Below are positions 15,063 through 24,673 of a DNA stretch of 64,000 bases, in pieces; the stretch's first letter is position 1, and each line of letters opens with the position of its first letter. Made by a program: the position numbers and the translations under genes. The stretch spans positions 1-64,000 of the forward strand of contig NZ_JXYS01000003.1 of NCBI RefSeq assembly GCF_000949295.1, written 5' to 3'. Source of the DNA: Acidithrix ferrooxidans. GTDB taxonomy: Bacteria; Actinomycetota; Acidimicrobiia; Acidimicrobiales; Acidimicrobiaceae. A model generated the notes under the pieces. It saw only the letters and a list, made by a program, of their open reading frames with translations, was not told the origin of the DNA and ran no database searches.

Positions 15063-17840
15063 TTAGGAGTTCTTACTTTTGGGAGTCTTTGGGGTGGTTG
15101 CGCGAGGCGCTCTAGCAGAAACCCTTGCGCCGGTAGATCTCGTAGATCCTTTAGCGGTCGATGTGGCTTTAGCGGTCGATCTAGTTGTGCGCTTTTTAGG
15201 TTTTACGCCTTCTCCATCTTCGTTCGAAACCTCGGGCATCGACCCACGCTTTTCGGCTAAAAGCTCGACTGCCCGCTCCATGGTTAGACCCTCATCGACT
15301 TCAAACTGCTTTACCGTACAATTGATAGTTCCATCGGATACATATGGCCCAAAACGTCCCGAGCGAAGGACGATCGATCGTCCATCTGGATCGACCCCAA
15401 GTTCGATCGATGTGGCCGTTCGTCTACCGCGACCCGTAGCCGGTTGAGCCAAGATAGCTACAGCATCTTCCAGACCAATAGATAGAAGTTGCGACTCACT
15501 AGTTAAACTCCTAGAGAGACGCCCTCTTTTGACGTAGGGGCCGAACTTCCCATTCGACACCACAACGTCATCGCCTGTCTCTGGGTCACGCCCTACAATT
15601 CGAGGAAGCGAGAGAATCGAAACTGCATCTTCAAGAGTCACGGTCTCTGGGGTCATGGTAGAAAACAGCGAACCCGTCTTTGGCTTTTCACCTTTGGGTA
15701 GGAGTTCGGGATCTCCCAACTGTATAAATGGGCCGAAACGCCCTACTTTGACGAATATCGGATCGCCTATCTCCGGATGAAGGCCTAGAAAACGATCGCC
15801 ACTGCCTGCAGCCAACAATTCAATCGCTCGTTTTGTTGTAAGCTCATCTGGCGCTATGCCATCGGGAACTGGGGCCGTTGTGTCGCCTACGCTCAAATAG
15901 GGGCCGAACCGACCAACGCGAACTACGATAGGATTTCCCTCTTCGTCGTCGCCTATTGAAATTGAGTTAATAGCCCGAGGGTCAATTGCGTCAAGTTGAC
16001 TATCTACCAAGAATTTTAGACCTTGATCATTTGCACCGAAATAAAAGTCACGAAGGTACGGAACCGCGGGTATATCGCCATTGGCAATCTTGTCCAACGA
16101 GTTCTCAAGTTCAGCAGTGAAGTTATAGTCAACAAGTTCACCGAAATATTGCTCCAAAAGTGCAACTACGGAAAATGCTACAAACGAAGGAATGAGGGTA
16201 TTGCCCCGCTTGAAGGCATAACCTCTATCTTGAATCGTTGAGATAATACTTGCATAGGTGCTAGGCCTACCTACCCCATATTCCTCTAACGTCTTTACGA
16301 GGGAGGCCTCTGTAAATCGAGGCGGAGGGCTCGTCGTGTGACCTTCATAATTTGTACTTAGGACGGAAACCGCTTCACCTTCAACAAGAGGAGGAAGAAT
16401 GACGTCATTTTCATCAGAGGATGTATCGCCATCATCGCTATCTTCTACATAGACACGCAGAAAGCCAAAGTGATCGATGGTCCGCCCGCTAGCAGAAAGT
16501 AATGCGCGAGTGGGGTTCAAACGTGCACCTTGGTCACTTCCTATGCTTTCATTCAAAGCTAAAGGTGCACTAAGTCGAACCGAAACGGATGTACCCGTCG
16601 CATCGGTCATCTGTGAGGCTATCGTTCTCTTCCAGATCAACTCATAGAGGCGGGCTTCATCAGAAGATACCCTAGATGTAATCTGAGCCGGTGTTAGCCA
16701 CTGATCCCCAGCCGGACGAATAGCCTCGTGGGCCTCTTGGGCGTTTCTCACGGAATTCTTATAGTCTCTGGCTCGAGTTGGAACAAATTCATTTCCATAA
16801 AGCTCTTTTACGATCTCGCGGGTTTGAGCTAAGGCTGCATCGGCAAGGTACGTCGAGTCCGTTCGCATGTAGGTGATGAATCCAGCCTCGTATAACCTTT
16901 GGGCCGCCGACATCGTTCTAGTCGAGGAAAAACGGAGCTTCCGCCCGGCCTCCTGTTGAAGCGTTGAGGTCCTAAAGGGCGGAGCGGGACTTCGGCGATA
17001 GGGCTTGGGCTCGACAGATTCAACCAAAAGGCTCTTGCTCTTCAAATTTGATGCGATCAAGATTGCAGACGGCTCATCCAAGACAACAAGAGGAGCATTT
17101 TTAATTCGAGCTGGATCGATCGATCCAGCTGAAGAGAAGTCTCGCCCTGTTGCCACTCGAAGCGAATCCAAACCAATCAGATTAACACGGAATGCGCTCT
17201 TGGCCTTGGTTGCATTAGCCATTACCGAAAAATAACCAGCAGAGACGAAGGCCATCCTCTCGCGCTCTCGCTGCACCAAAATTCGAGTCGCCACGCTCTG
17301 CACTCTTCCCGCCGAGAGCGAGGGTTTGATCTTTTTCCAGAGAACCGGGGAGACTTCGTATCCATATAATCGATCTAATATCCGTCTAGCCTCCTGAGCG
17401 CTGACGAGCTGCTGGTCGATGTCTCTGGTATTTTCAATCGCCTCAGATATCGCACTTTTGGTGATCTCATGAAAGACCATTCGACGAATCGGGACCTTGG
17501 GAGCCAGAACTTCAGCCAAATGCCAAGCTATCGATTCACCTTCGCGGTCCTCGTCTGTTGCTAGAAGAACTTCGCTCGCTTGGCTTACAAGTGACTTTAA
17601 ATGCTTGATATGAGCTTTTTTCTTATCAGAGATGACATAAAGAGGCTTGAATGAATTTTCGACGTCTACACCTAAACGAGCCCATGGCTCTTTCTTGAGC
17701 GAATCTGGAATCTCCGATGCACTCTTTGGGAGGTCTCGTATGTGGCCGATCGATGACTCGACAAGAAATTCTGATCCCAAAAACTTCGAAATTGTCTTAG
17801 CTTTAGCCGGAGATTCTACGATTACAAGTGGCTTAGCCAT
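15063..17840 (-). CDS. topA: DNA topoisomerase I
   Basis: A type IA topoisomerase relaxing negative supercoils. The 925-residue protein starts with the Toprim domain (PLVIVESPAKAKTISKFLG, and ATDEDREGESIAWH with the DxD metal site). The active-site tyrosine lies in GFITYMRTDST near residue 330. The C-terminal region has no zinc fingers but several TopA C-terminal repeats of the GRFGPYV/GKFGPYV type, then a Lys/Arg/Ala/Thr-rich tail, the actinobacterial arrangement. It heads the topA-tmk-holB run. The ATG start directly precedes the Toprim domain. Confidence 0.95.
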   Translation of the reverse strand: MAKPLVIVESPAKAKTISKFLGSEFLVESSIGHIRDLPKSASEIPDSLKKEPWARLGVDVENSFKPLYVISDKKKAHIKHLKSLVSQASEVLLATDEDREGESIAWHLAEVLAPKVPIRRMVFHEITKSAISEAIENTRDIDQQLVSAQEARRILDRLYGYEVSPVLWKKIKPSLSAGRVQSVATRILVQRERERMAFVSAGYFSVMANATKAKSAFRVNLIGLDSLRVATGRDFSSAGSIDPARIKNAPLVVLDEPSAILIASNLKSKSLLVESVEPKPYRRSPAPPFRTSTLQQEAGRKLRFSSTRTMSAAQRLYEAGFITYMRTDSTYLADAALAQTREIVKELYGNEFVPTRARDYKNSVRNAQEAHEAIRPAGDQWLTPAQITSRVSSDEARLYELIWKRTIASQMTDATGTSVSVRLSAPLALNESIGSDQGARLNPTRALLSASGRTIDHFGFLRVYVEDSDDGDTSSDENDVILPPLVEGEAVSVLSTNYEGHTTSPPPRFTEASLVKTLEEYGVGRPSTYASIISTIQDRGYAFKRGNTLIPSFVAFSVVALLEQYFGELVDYNFTAELENSLDKIANGDIPAVPYLRDFYFGANDQGLKFLVDSQLDAIDPRAINSISIGDDEEGNPIVVRVGRFGPYLSVGDTTAPVPDGIAPDELTTKRAIELLAAGSGDRFLGLHPEIGDPIFVKVGRFGPFIQLGDPELLPKGEKPKTGSLFSTMTPETVTLEDAVSILSLPRIVGRDPETGDDVVVSNGKFGPYVKRGRLSRSLTSESQLLSIGLEDAVAILAQPATGRGRRTATSIELGVDPDGRSIVLRSGRFGPYVSDGTINCTVKQFEVDEGLTMERAVELLAEKRGSMPEVSNEDGEGVKPKKRTTRSTAKATSTAKGSTRSTGARVSARAPRATTPKTPKSKNS

Positions 17841-17984
17841 CAGTTTGCTTCAACCTACCCAATATTTAATGTGCCCACATAACAGACTTAGATCTATTAC
17901 CATACGAGCAATTGCGGTCAACTACCGCTATTTACTGCGATCGAATACCAAAGTTTCAATCAATTGCACTTTATCAAATACAAA

Positions 17985-18018
17985 ACTACAAGGTCATAAC
18001 GGATTAGGACCTTGTAGT
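17985..18018 (-). terminator. hairpin after the permease gene
   Basis: ACTACAAGGTC and GACCTTGTAGT form an 11-bp stem around a 12-nt loop. On the minus strand it is followed by TTTTGTATTTG. It lies just downstream of the permease stop and upstream of topA. Confidence 0.6.
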
Positions 18019-18036
18019 CATAACAACTTTTTTTAT

Positions 18037-20460
18037 TTAATCACTGGCATCAGATTCAGATGCCAGAAGTTCAAAGGTCGGATTCATGATTGCTATGTGC
18101 CCATCGATGTCTCCTACGGTCCCTTGAGCTATTAGGCGTTTACCTGGTTCTATACCAGGCACCCGGCGTTTACCAGGAAAGACCAGCATAAGTCCACCAC
18201 TTGAGTCCTCAAGACGAACCGCCAACGAGGCAATTGAATCCAGAGATTGAACGCGAACTGACTTTACCCTGCCAACCACCTTTGCGGGACGTCGATAGAC
18301 AACGCTCCCAATGGCAATCGCTCCGGGAACATCGGAGGTGGGCGAAGTGTTTGTGTTCCCCACTGCTCGCTTGATCTCATTTTCAGTCTCATTTTTACGA
18401 CGAAGGCTCGTGCGCAGGCGATCCTTGCCTGGCAAATTGACCTGGAAAGGAATTATCGTAGCATTTACATGAGGTAATTGGCTCAAAACTCGAGCTATCG
18501 AATCCGCAGTCCGATCGTGTAAGATTCGACGAAAAAATCCCGGATAGCTGCGTCGCGGTAAAAGAGCAGTAACCTCAGCATCCCCAGGGGAGACGGCTTC
18601 GGCAACGACATCAAGCGCGGCGCGACGTATCCGACGATCGGAACACTCTACAACTTCCAAATCGATTCTTCGAACACCAAGACGGCTCCAATCGGACTCG
18701 AGTTTCCTCGCCACTTTGACATCGAGCTCAATATGGACTGCCCGAATCTCATCAGGAACCAAAGTTCGTGCATACTGAAGTGCTCGAGCTGTTGCTAAAT
18801 CAAGCTCTTCCACAAAGAGAATCACCTTGTGCTTTCGCAAAACAGGCACCTCACAGGCGAGCGCGACATCGCCTTCGAGGCGCTCTTCTTCAGCAACATA
18901 TTGACGGTTGAGACGAATGAATAGATAAACAAGGATTGGCCCAACTACAACTACAACCCATGCGCCTTGGGTAAATTTGGTTACCAGAAAGACTATGACC
19001 ACGATAAAGGAGAGGATTGAAGCAATGAGGTTTACAACGAAGCCGCGTTTGTAACCCGGCTCCTTCTCTCTGAGGTGATGCTTTAGCATTCCCGTTCCGG
19101 CCATCGTAAAGCCGGTAAAGACTCCAATTGCGTAGAGGCCGATTAGTGCATTTACGCTCGCATTAGTTCCGATAAGAATAACTTCAGCAATTACCGTAAG
19201 GAGAATAATCCCATTTGAAAATGAAAGTCGGTGGCCACGCCTTAGAAATTGTCGAGGCAAAAACGAGTCCTCTGCCGCAAAGGAGACTAGAAATGGAAAT
19301 CCATTAAAACTTGTATTCGCCGCGAATATAAGGATCAGATATGTGCCAATCTGCAACAAGTAGTACATGACAGTACCAAAGGTTGATGAGCCATACACGG
19401 TCTTAGCGATAACGGAAATTACGGTGGGCGTTCCAGAGATTCTTGGAACTGGATGAATGTACGAAGCCAAAATTGACAGACCAAAGAACAAAGTTCCCAG
19501 GATAATAGCCATATACATAAGCACCCGTTGTGCATTTTTCCATTGAGGCGCCCTAAAGAGCGAAACTCCATTTGAAACGGCTTCAATACCCGTTACCGCA
19601 GAGCCACCATTGGCAAAGGCCTGAAGAAAGATAAATAGTGAAGCGCCCATCAAAAGGCCCGATCCTGGATGACCAAGGTGATAGCCGCCTGGAACGTGGG
19701 TTGAAAGTGGGTGTAGCTGTCCGCTTAGAGCCTTATAGATTCCCCAGCCCAACATTACAAACATATTCAAGATAAAGAAATACGCAGGTAGGGCAAATAG
19801 CCGGCCGGCCTCTTTGATCCCGCGCAAATTTCCATACGCAAGAACTAGGACAAATAAGAGCGAGAGTTCAAGATTGTATGGAGCTAGAGCTGGAACCGCC
19901 GATGATATCGCATCGACTCCAGCGGCAACCGACACAGCTACCGTGATCGTATAGTCAATCATGATCGCGACCGCGGCGATCTGTGCAATTCGTGGTCCAA
20001 AGTTGTCACGGGCTACCACATAGGCGCCACCGGCCTTTGGATATGCTTTGATAACCTGAAAATACGAGGCAGCGACCGTTACCAAAATTATCAAGATCAA
20101 GATTGATATCGGCAAAACCATGGAAAAGGCAGCTACGCCAATTACCGGTACCAGAATCGTCAAAATCTCTTCTGTCGCATAAGCAGAAGATGAGATGACA
20201 TCAGATGACAGTACCGCCATTGCGGTAAAGTTTCCGAGTCGCTCTCCCTTTAAATCCTCGTTGACAAGTGGTTTGCCTAGGAACTTATTTTTCAGGCGAT
20301 AGATTCTCGACTCTGGAAGATCATAAGAGCCCAAAGGCGCAAGAGTAGTTGGCTGCGATTCAAAACTCCGCGCACCGCGAAAACGTTCGCCACGACCGTC
20401 ACCGGCTGGTCCCTCTTCACCTTTAGATAAGGGGGGAACTTTTGGATTGCTTTCTGGCAA
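18037..20460 (-). CDS. APC-superfamily (KimA-like) permease with C-terminal OB-fold
   Basis: The 807-residue protein has a polar N-terminus (1-60). A 12-helix APC transporter core follows at about 80-530, beginning NFTAMAVLSSDVISSSAYATEE and including AYPKAGGAYVVARDNFG. A cytosolic alpha/beta domain of UspA-like character covers about 540-690 (HKVILFVEEL, AVHIELDV). The last 90 residues (GSVVYRRPAKVVGRVKSV, LAVRLEDSSGGLMLVFPG, GKRLIAQGTVG, MNPTFELL) look like the stand-alone OB-fold proteins encoded near ceoBC in mycobacteria. It is divergent from two TrkA genes, as the Rv2690c permease is in M. tuberculosis, so potassium import is the best guess; amino-acid transport is the alternative. The fusion is the odd point. 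Confidence 0.75.
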   Translation of the reverse strand: MPESNPKVPPLSKGEEGPAGDGRGERFRGARSFESQPTTLAPLGSYDLPESRIYRLKNKFLGKPLVNEDLKGERLGNFTAMAVLSSDVISSSAYATEEILTILVPVIGVAAFSMVLPISILILIILVTVAASYFQVIKAYPKAGGAYVVARDNFGPRIAQIAAVAIMIDYTITVAVSVAAGVDAISSAVPALAPYNLELSLLFVLVLAYGNLRGIKEAGRLFALPAYFFILNMFVMLGWGIYKALSGQLHPLSTHVPGGYHLGHPGSGLLMGASLFIFLQAFANGGSAVTGIEAVSNGVSLFRAPQWKNAQRVLMYMAIILGTLFFGLSILASYIHPVPRISGTPTVISVIAKTVYGSSTFGTVMYYLLQIGTYLILIFAANTSFNGFPFLVSFAAEDSFLPRQFLRRGHRLSFSNGIILLTVIAEVILIGTNASVNALIGLYAIGVFTGFTMAGTGMLKHHLREKEPGYKRGFVVNLIASILSFIVVIVFLVTKFTQGAWVVVVVGPILVYLFIRLNRQYVAEEERLEGDVALACEVPVLRKHKVILFVEELDLATARALQYARTLVPDEIRAVHIELDVKVARKLESDWSRLGVRRIDLEVVECSDRRIRRAALDVVAEAVSPGDAEVTALLPRRSYPGFFRRILHDRTADSIARVLSQLPHVNATIIPFQVNLPGKDRLRTSLRRKNETENEIKRAVGNTNTSPTSDVPGAIAIGSVVYRRPAKVVGRVKSVRVQSLDSIASLAVRLEDSSGGLMLVFPGKRRVPGIEPGKRLIAQGTVGDIDGHIAIMNPTFELLASESDASD

Positions 20461-20589
20461 GGGAAAAAGCCTCCGAACTCAATTTTAATAAATAGCATTT
20501 ATACTGTGTCGCGTCTTTGTGTCTAGAATCTAGCCACAGAATCTCTAAAATACTCAACGCGACCAGAATAGATTACTAGGTGATAGACC

Positions 20590-21252
20590 GTGCATGTAAT
20601 TGTTATAGGATGTGGCCGCGTCGGATCTGAATTAGCGGCACGACTCTCCTACGAGGGCCACTCAACCGTAATTATCGACAAGAACTCATCAGCCTTTCGT
20701 CGGCTAAGTCCGACATTTAACGGAAAGACCATAACGGGGCTCGGTTTCGACCGAGAGCGCCTCGAGGCAGCAGAGATAGATCGCGCCGACGCACTAGCAG
20801 CAGTCACAAGTGGAGACAACTCAAATATATTGACTGCAAGAATTGCAAAAGAGACCTTTGAAGTCCCAAAGGTAGTTGCCCGAATCTACGACCCCAAAAG
20901 AGCCGAGATCTATCAGCGACTTGGGATCGCTACGGTAGCTACGGTTACTTGGACGACAGAACAAGCTATGCGTCGCCTCTTCGAAGACTATGCACAGCCG
21001 GATTGGATAGAACCACACGGTGGATATGTCCTTTTGGAGAGGGGCCTTCCGCTTCACATGACTGGCCATCGTCTTACAAACCTAACCGAAATACCAAATG
21101 CCCTTCCGATTCTATTGACACGGGGAACCTCTGCAAAGCTCTTCAATAATGAGCTGGTCGCACAAGAGGGTGACGTAGTTCATTTCATGGTGGAACGCGG
21201 ATCGATTCAAGGCCTCGACAAGGCGCTTTTCGAGATTGGAAAAACGCAATGA
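20590..21252 (+). CDS. TrkA-family potassium regulator, first of pair (CeoB-like)
   Basis: A 220-residue RCK protein. Residues 1-130 form a Rossmann domain (MHVIVIGCGRVGSELAARL with GxGxxG, acidic VIIDKN at the end of beta-2). The rest is an RCK_C-like domain. Such proteins bind NAD(H) or nucleotides and gate potassium transporters from the cytoplasm. The start is GTG, and the stop overlaps the next gene's ATG (ATGA). Actinobacteria typically encode this tandem pair next to an APC permease in divergent orientation, as here; the 130-bp gap should hold both promoters. Confidence 0.85.
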   Translation: MHVIVIGCGRVGSELAARLSYEGHSTVIIDKNSSAFRRLSPTFNGKTITGLGFDRERLEAAEIDRADALAAVTSGDNSNILTARIAKETFEVPKVVARIYDPKRAEIYQRLGIATVATVTWTTEQAMRRLFEDYAQPDWIEPHGGYVLLERGLPLHMTGHRLTNLTEIPNALPILLTRGTSAKLFNNELVAQEGDVVHFMVERGSIQGLDKALFEIGKTQ

Positions 21253-21923
21253 AAGTCGTAATCGCAGGTGCTGGAAGCGTGGGTGCGTTCATCGCTCAAG
21301 ATCTCTTTGAAGCTGGCCACGACGTTATGGTCATCGAACAAAATGGTGATGAAGTAGCCAAACTCAAAGATCACATCGGATGTAAATTCTCTGTCGCCGA
21401 CGCATGTGAAGTTTCATCGCTTCAAGCCGCCGGCTTGGCAGATACCGACGTCGTAGTAGCAGCGACTGGTGATGACGAAGATAATCTTGTCATCTCGCTC
21501 CTCGCAAAGCAGGAGTTTATGGTTCCCAGAGTTGTCGCGCGTGTGAACAATCCAAAGAACCACTGGCTCTTCAATAAGACATGGGGCGTGGACGTCTCGG
21601 TTTCAACACCTCACCTTCTCTCTTCGTTGGTCGAAGAGGCGGTATCAGTAGGATCGCTTGTAAGGTTGCTCTCCTTTGAAAAGAGTGGTGCTCGCCTCGT
21701 CGAAGTTACATTAGCGGATAACTCTCCAGCCAATGACTTTGAACTAGCAACGCTTGCTTTCCCCAAAGAGGCCTCGATCGTCGCTATTATTCGCGACGGC
21801 AGCATTATCGTACCTCGAGGAGAGACGATATTTCGCTGTGGCGACGAAGTTGTAGCACTCGTGACAATCGATTCCGAGGCAGAGTTGAAGGCAATTTTGA
21901 TCGGCACCGCCCCCATGGGCTAG
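21249..21923 (+). CDS. TrkA-family potassium regulator, second of pair (CeoC-like)
   Basis: A 224-residue RCK protein with MKVVIAGAGSVGAFIAQDL (GxGxxG), MVIEQNGDEV at the beta-2 end and an RCK_C domain from about 135 (VRLLSFEKSGARLVEVTL, DGSIIVPRGETIF). It is translationally coupled to the preceding TrkA gene and probably forms heteromers with it to control the divergent permease or another potassium channel. A strong hairpin follows about 100 bp downstream. Confidence 0.85.
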   Translation: MKVVIAGAGSVGAFIAQDLFEAGHDVMVIEQNGDEVAKLKDHIGCKFSVADACEVSSLQAAGLADTDVVVAATGDDEDNLVISLLAKQEFMVPRVVARVNNPKNHWLFNKTWGVDVSVSTPHLLSSLVEEAVSVGSLVRLLSFEKSGARLVEVTLADNSPANDFELATLAFPKEASIVAIIRDGSIIVPRGETIFRCGDEVVALVTIDSEAELKAILIGTAPMG

Positions 21924-22019
21924 CAGAGATTAACAAATTAGCTGCAAAGCTCTAGAGTTTTTTACCAATGCCAGTCTCTCCAAAAAAAAACTGCCACCTT
22001 TACCCTAAATCCCTACTTC

Positions 22020-22057
22020 ATCCCTACTTCGTCAAGAAAATTTGACGAAGTAGGGAT
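22020..22057. terminator. 16-bp perfect hairpin after the TrkA pair
   Basis: ATCCCTACTTCGTCAA pairs exactly with TTGACGAAGTAGGGAT around a 6-nt loop GAAAAT. A partial extra copy of the left arm (TCCCTACTTCAT) precedes it. T-runs are weak, so it may act as an RNA-stabilising or bidirectional terminator hairpin. Confidence 0.55.
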
Positions 22058-22223
22058 TTGAATCGATTGAAAGATTCATAGTTTGCACAAAGATCAAGTG
22101 GAATAACCCAATTGACTTCTGACAAAAATGCAATATTAAAAGTCCCAACTAACACCTCTGGGGAACCTTTAAATTTTGGCGTAATCTTTAAATATTCTTG
22201 GAACACAAGAGCCAAAACTGCAA

Positions 22224-24503
22224 ATGGCTAAGGATATTATGGCTAGAGGATCTCTGGATGCTGCACAACAGAAGGCTTATTCACTACTTGAAGAGATGAT
22301 CGCTCAAGGCCCTCAAATAGTCATCGAATCGAGCACTCCCACCGATGAACAAGGCGGTGCCACCGAGATAACCGAAAAGATCCTAGAGTCAATCAATCAG
22401 ATCGGTCCAATGAGTCAAAGTCGCTTCAGCGTCATAGAGTGCTCTGAGACTACCGATGCATTAGACCTCCTACTCGATGCGATACAAATCACAAAGAGAT
22501 CCAACGAATCGATCTTGGTCTTTGTTGAGGGCGCATCAAGTGCAAGAAGCACGCTTCGGATCCTAAAGGCAAAGAACGCTTCGTTGGAGATTCTGGATCT
22601 ATCGCAAAAACATTCCCAAAAGAGTCTCGCCACAAATGGCCTAAGGGCCGATCTAATAATTGCGACACCCGAATCAATCCATAGACAACTTCTTCCTGAA
22701 CAGTTCAGCCTCTATCGTATTATCCAACGGATTTCGTCACTATGGATCTTTGATATGGTGGAGTTTCGTGGTCTTTTAGGTTCAAACCTTTTTCACATCC
22801 TAAAACGCTTCGAACTCGCGGCTAAAGATCTCGGCCGAGATATTTCCCTTGTTGGGGTCGGAATTGAATTAGGCGACGCCGATCGATTTGCGTGTGAATT
22901 ATTTGACTGTGGAGGCGACCAACTCGCCAAAATCTATCTACCACCTGACCGACCGGGCTCTATTTCAATTGGGTTTATCGATCCAAATATCGAGGTAGAT
23001 CCTTCTTCTGCACTTACAATCGCCTCTAAACTTGCTCGACTCGGATGGCAGGGAAATCTAAAGACGGCAGTGATCACCTCATCGCGACTCAAGGCAGAGC
23101 TAATCTCCAACTTCATAATCGAATCATCCAGTAACATTCCAGCAGAAGATCTCGTTCTCTATCGAGGAGGATACTTGGGGGAATTGAGAGTCGAGCTAGA
23201 AGAGCGACTCCTTGTGGACAGGGTGAAGATCGCAGTAGCCACATCCGCCCTAGCTCGAGATCTGACCCGCTTTGATCTAGTAGTTTTAGTTGGATTTCCA
23301 GGCACGATTGCTCGTTTTCGGCGCGATTTTCAGCGAATTTCAAAGGCGGGCGGGATGATAGTTTTGGTCGCCTCCGCAGATCAATTAGACCGTTGGATAA
23401 CTAGAAATCCCCACGAAATCATCACACGTAAAAATGAGGGGGCGGCCATCAACCCCTTCAATAAAAGTGTATGCCACCACCAGCTCATCGCAGCGTCTTC
23501 AGAAAGGTCGATCACTGCGAGTTCTTACCTTAGGGGAGAAAATGGAATTAGAGAGGTAACCGATTCACTCGAGCAACTAGTTGCCCAATCGACCTTGATA
23601 AAGACGCCGTTGGGATATCAATATGTAGGTTCAAGGCAACCAACAAGAAACTATGGTCTCAGGGGTTACATAAGTCGGAAATACCGAATGATCACCACTA
23701 CTGGTGAAGTGCTAGAAGAGATAAACGAAGATCAAATTCCAACGAGCGCCTTTATTGGAGCGGTCTATCGCCATCGCAGAGCAAGATTCAGGATCGTAGC
23801 GATCGACGATGACAATAGCTTTATCTTCGTCGAAAAGACCGAAGATCAAATTTACACAAAAGCACTCATCGAATCCAACTACCAATTTTCAAAGATGAGA
23901 TTACTTACCTCTCCATCGCTTGGCCTTTGGATTGGCGTAGCCGACCTCTTCGTCACCGAAACACACCTTGGATATGAGACCTACTCTGAGGCCGGAGCAC
24001 TCTTGGGCATTCAGCGAAATCGCCTTCCATCAAAAGAGTTAGATACTGAGGCATTCTTTATCTCCTTTAGTGATGATGCCACCTCTGATATTGAGACCGA
24101 ACTCCTTCCAGGCGCCCTTCATGCCATGGAACATTGTGCCATTGGAATACTTCCTATAGTTTCAATCTGCGATCGATGGGACGTCGGAGGCGTCTCCTTT
24201 GTGGCCTCACCAGGCTCTGCTAACGGCCTTGATCTGGACGAAATCTCCGGCGCTGTGGCAATTTACGATGGCTACGCTGGTGGAGTTGGAATTTCTTACG
24301 CCACCTACGAAGCCCAAGCTACTTTAATGGCCTCTACCCTTGAGACTCTCGTCAACTGTCCCTGCACCACAGGATGTCCCTCTTGCATAGTAAGCCCAAA
24401 GTGTGGAAACAATAATGAGCCGCTATCAAAACGCGGAGCCCTAGAACTGACACGACTTGTCGCAGATTCCTTAGCAGGCAAGAGAAATCTCAAAGGCTCC
24501 TAA
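22224..24503 (+). CDS. MrfA/YprA-like helicase homologue with DUF1998 cysteine cluster and degenerate ATPase motifs
   Basis: The 759-residue protein aligns by eye with the DEAD/DEAH helicases that end in DUF1998 (MrfA/YprA group, DNA repair). The C-terminus keeps the hallmark four cysteines, NCPCTTGCPSCIVSPKCG, at about 717-734. The helicase core does not keep its motifs. The Walker A position reads ESSTPTDEQGG with no GKS or GKT. The DEVH/DELH box reads IFDMVEFRG in the usual context before the GSNLFHILKRF helix. Motif VI reads FRRDFQRISKAGG instead of QQAGRAGR, although VLVGFPGTIARF just before it is conserved. ATP hydrolysis therefore looks unlikely, yet the frame is long and undamaged. 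Confidence 0.7.
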   Translation: MAKDIMARGSLDAAQQKAYSLLEEMIAQGPQIVIESSTPTDEQGGATEITEKILESINQIGPMSQSRFSVIECSETTDALDLLLDAIQITKRSNESILVFVEGASSARSTLRILKAKNASLEILDLSQKHSQKSLATNGLRADLIIATPESIHRQLLPEQFSLYRIIQRISSLWIFDMVEFRGLLGSNLFHILKRFELAAKDLGRDISLVGVGIELGDADRFACELFDCGGDQLAKIYLPPDRPGSISIGFIDPNIEVDPSSALTIASKLARLGWQGNLKTAVITSSRLKAELISNFIIESSSNIPAEDLVLYRGGYLGELRVELEERLLVDRVKIAVATSALARDLTRFDLVVLVGFPGTIARFRRDFQRISKAGGMIVLVASADQLDRWITRNPHEIITRKNEGAAINPFNKSVCHHQLIAASSERSITASSYLRGENGIREVTDSLEQLVAQSTLIKTPLGYQYVGSRQPTRNYGLRGYISRKYRMITTTGEVLEEINEDQIPTSAFIGAVYRHRRARFRIVAIDDDNSFIFVEKTEDQIYTKALIESNYQFSKMRLLTSPSLGLWIGVADLFVTETHLGYETYSEAGALLGIQRNRLPSKELDTEAFFISFSDDATSDIETELLPGALHAMEHCAIGILPIVSICDRWDVGGVSFVASPGSANGLDLDEISGAVAIYDGYAGGVGISYATYEAQATLMASTLETLVNCPCTTGCPSCIVSPKCGNNNEPLSKRGALELTRLVADSLAGKRNLKGS

Positions 24504-24673
24504 TCTCAAGGCGATCATTAATCTGCAAACCTCAGAGTAAGGTAAGTCACCAAAGAATGATAGAACCGTCCACTAGCAATCCCACTTCATGGAGACCTGG
24601 GCGTTAGCCCAAATAAAAGTCAACCAAATAATTTACCCAATCACCAAAGAGAGGTTGCAACTAGGATGTTATT

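Noticed and set aside
20461-20589. ydaO-type c-di-AMP riboswitch before the KimA-like gene
   Set aside because: The divergent gap is only about 130 bp and shows no recognisable riboswitch core.
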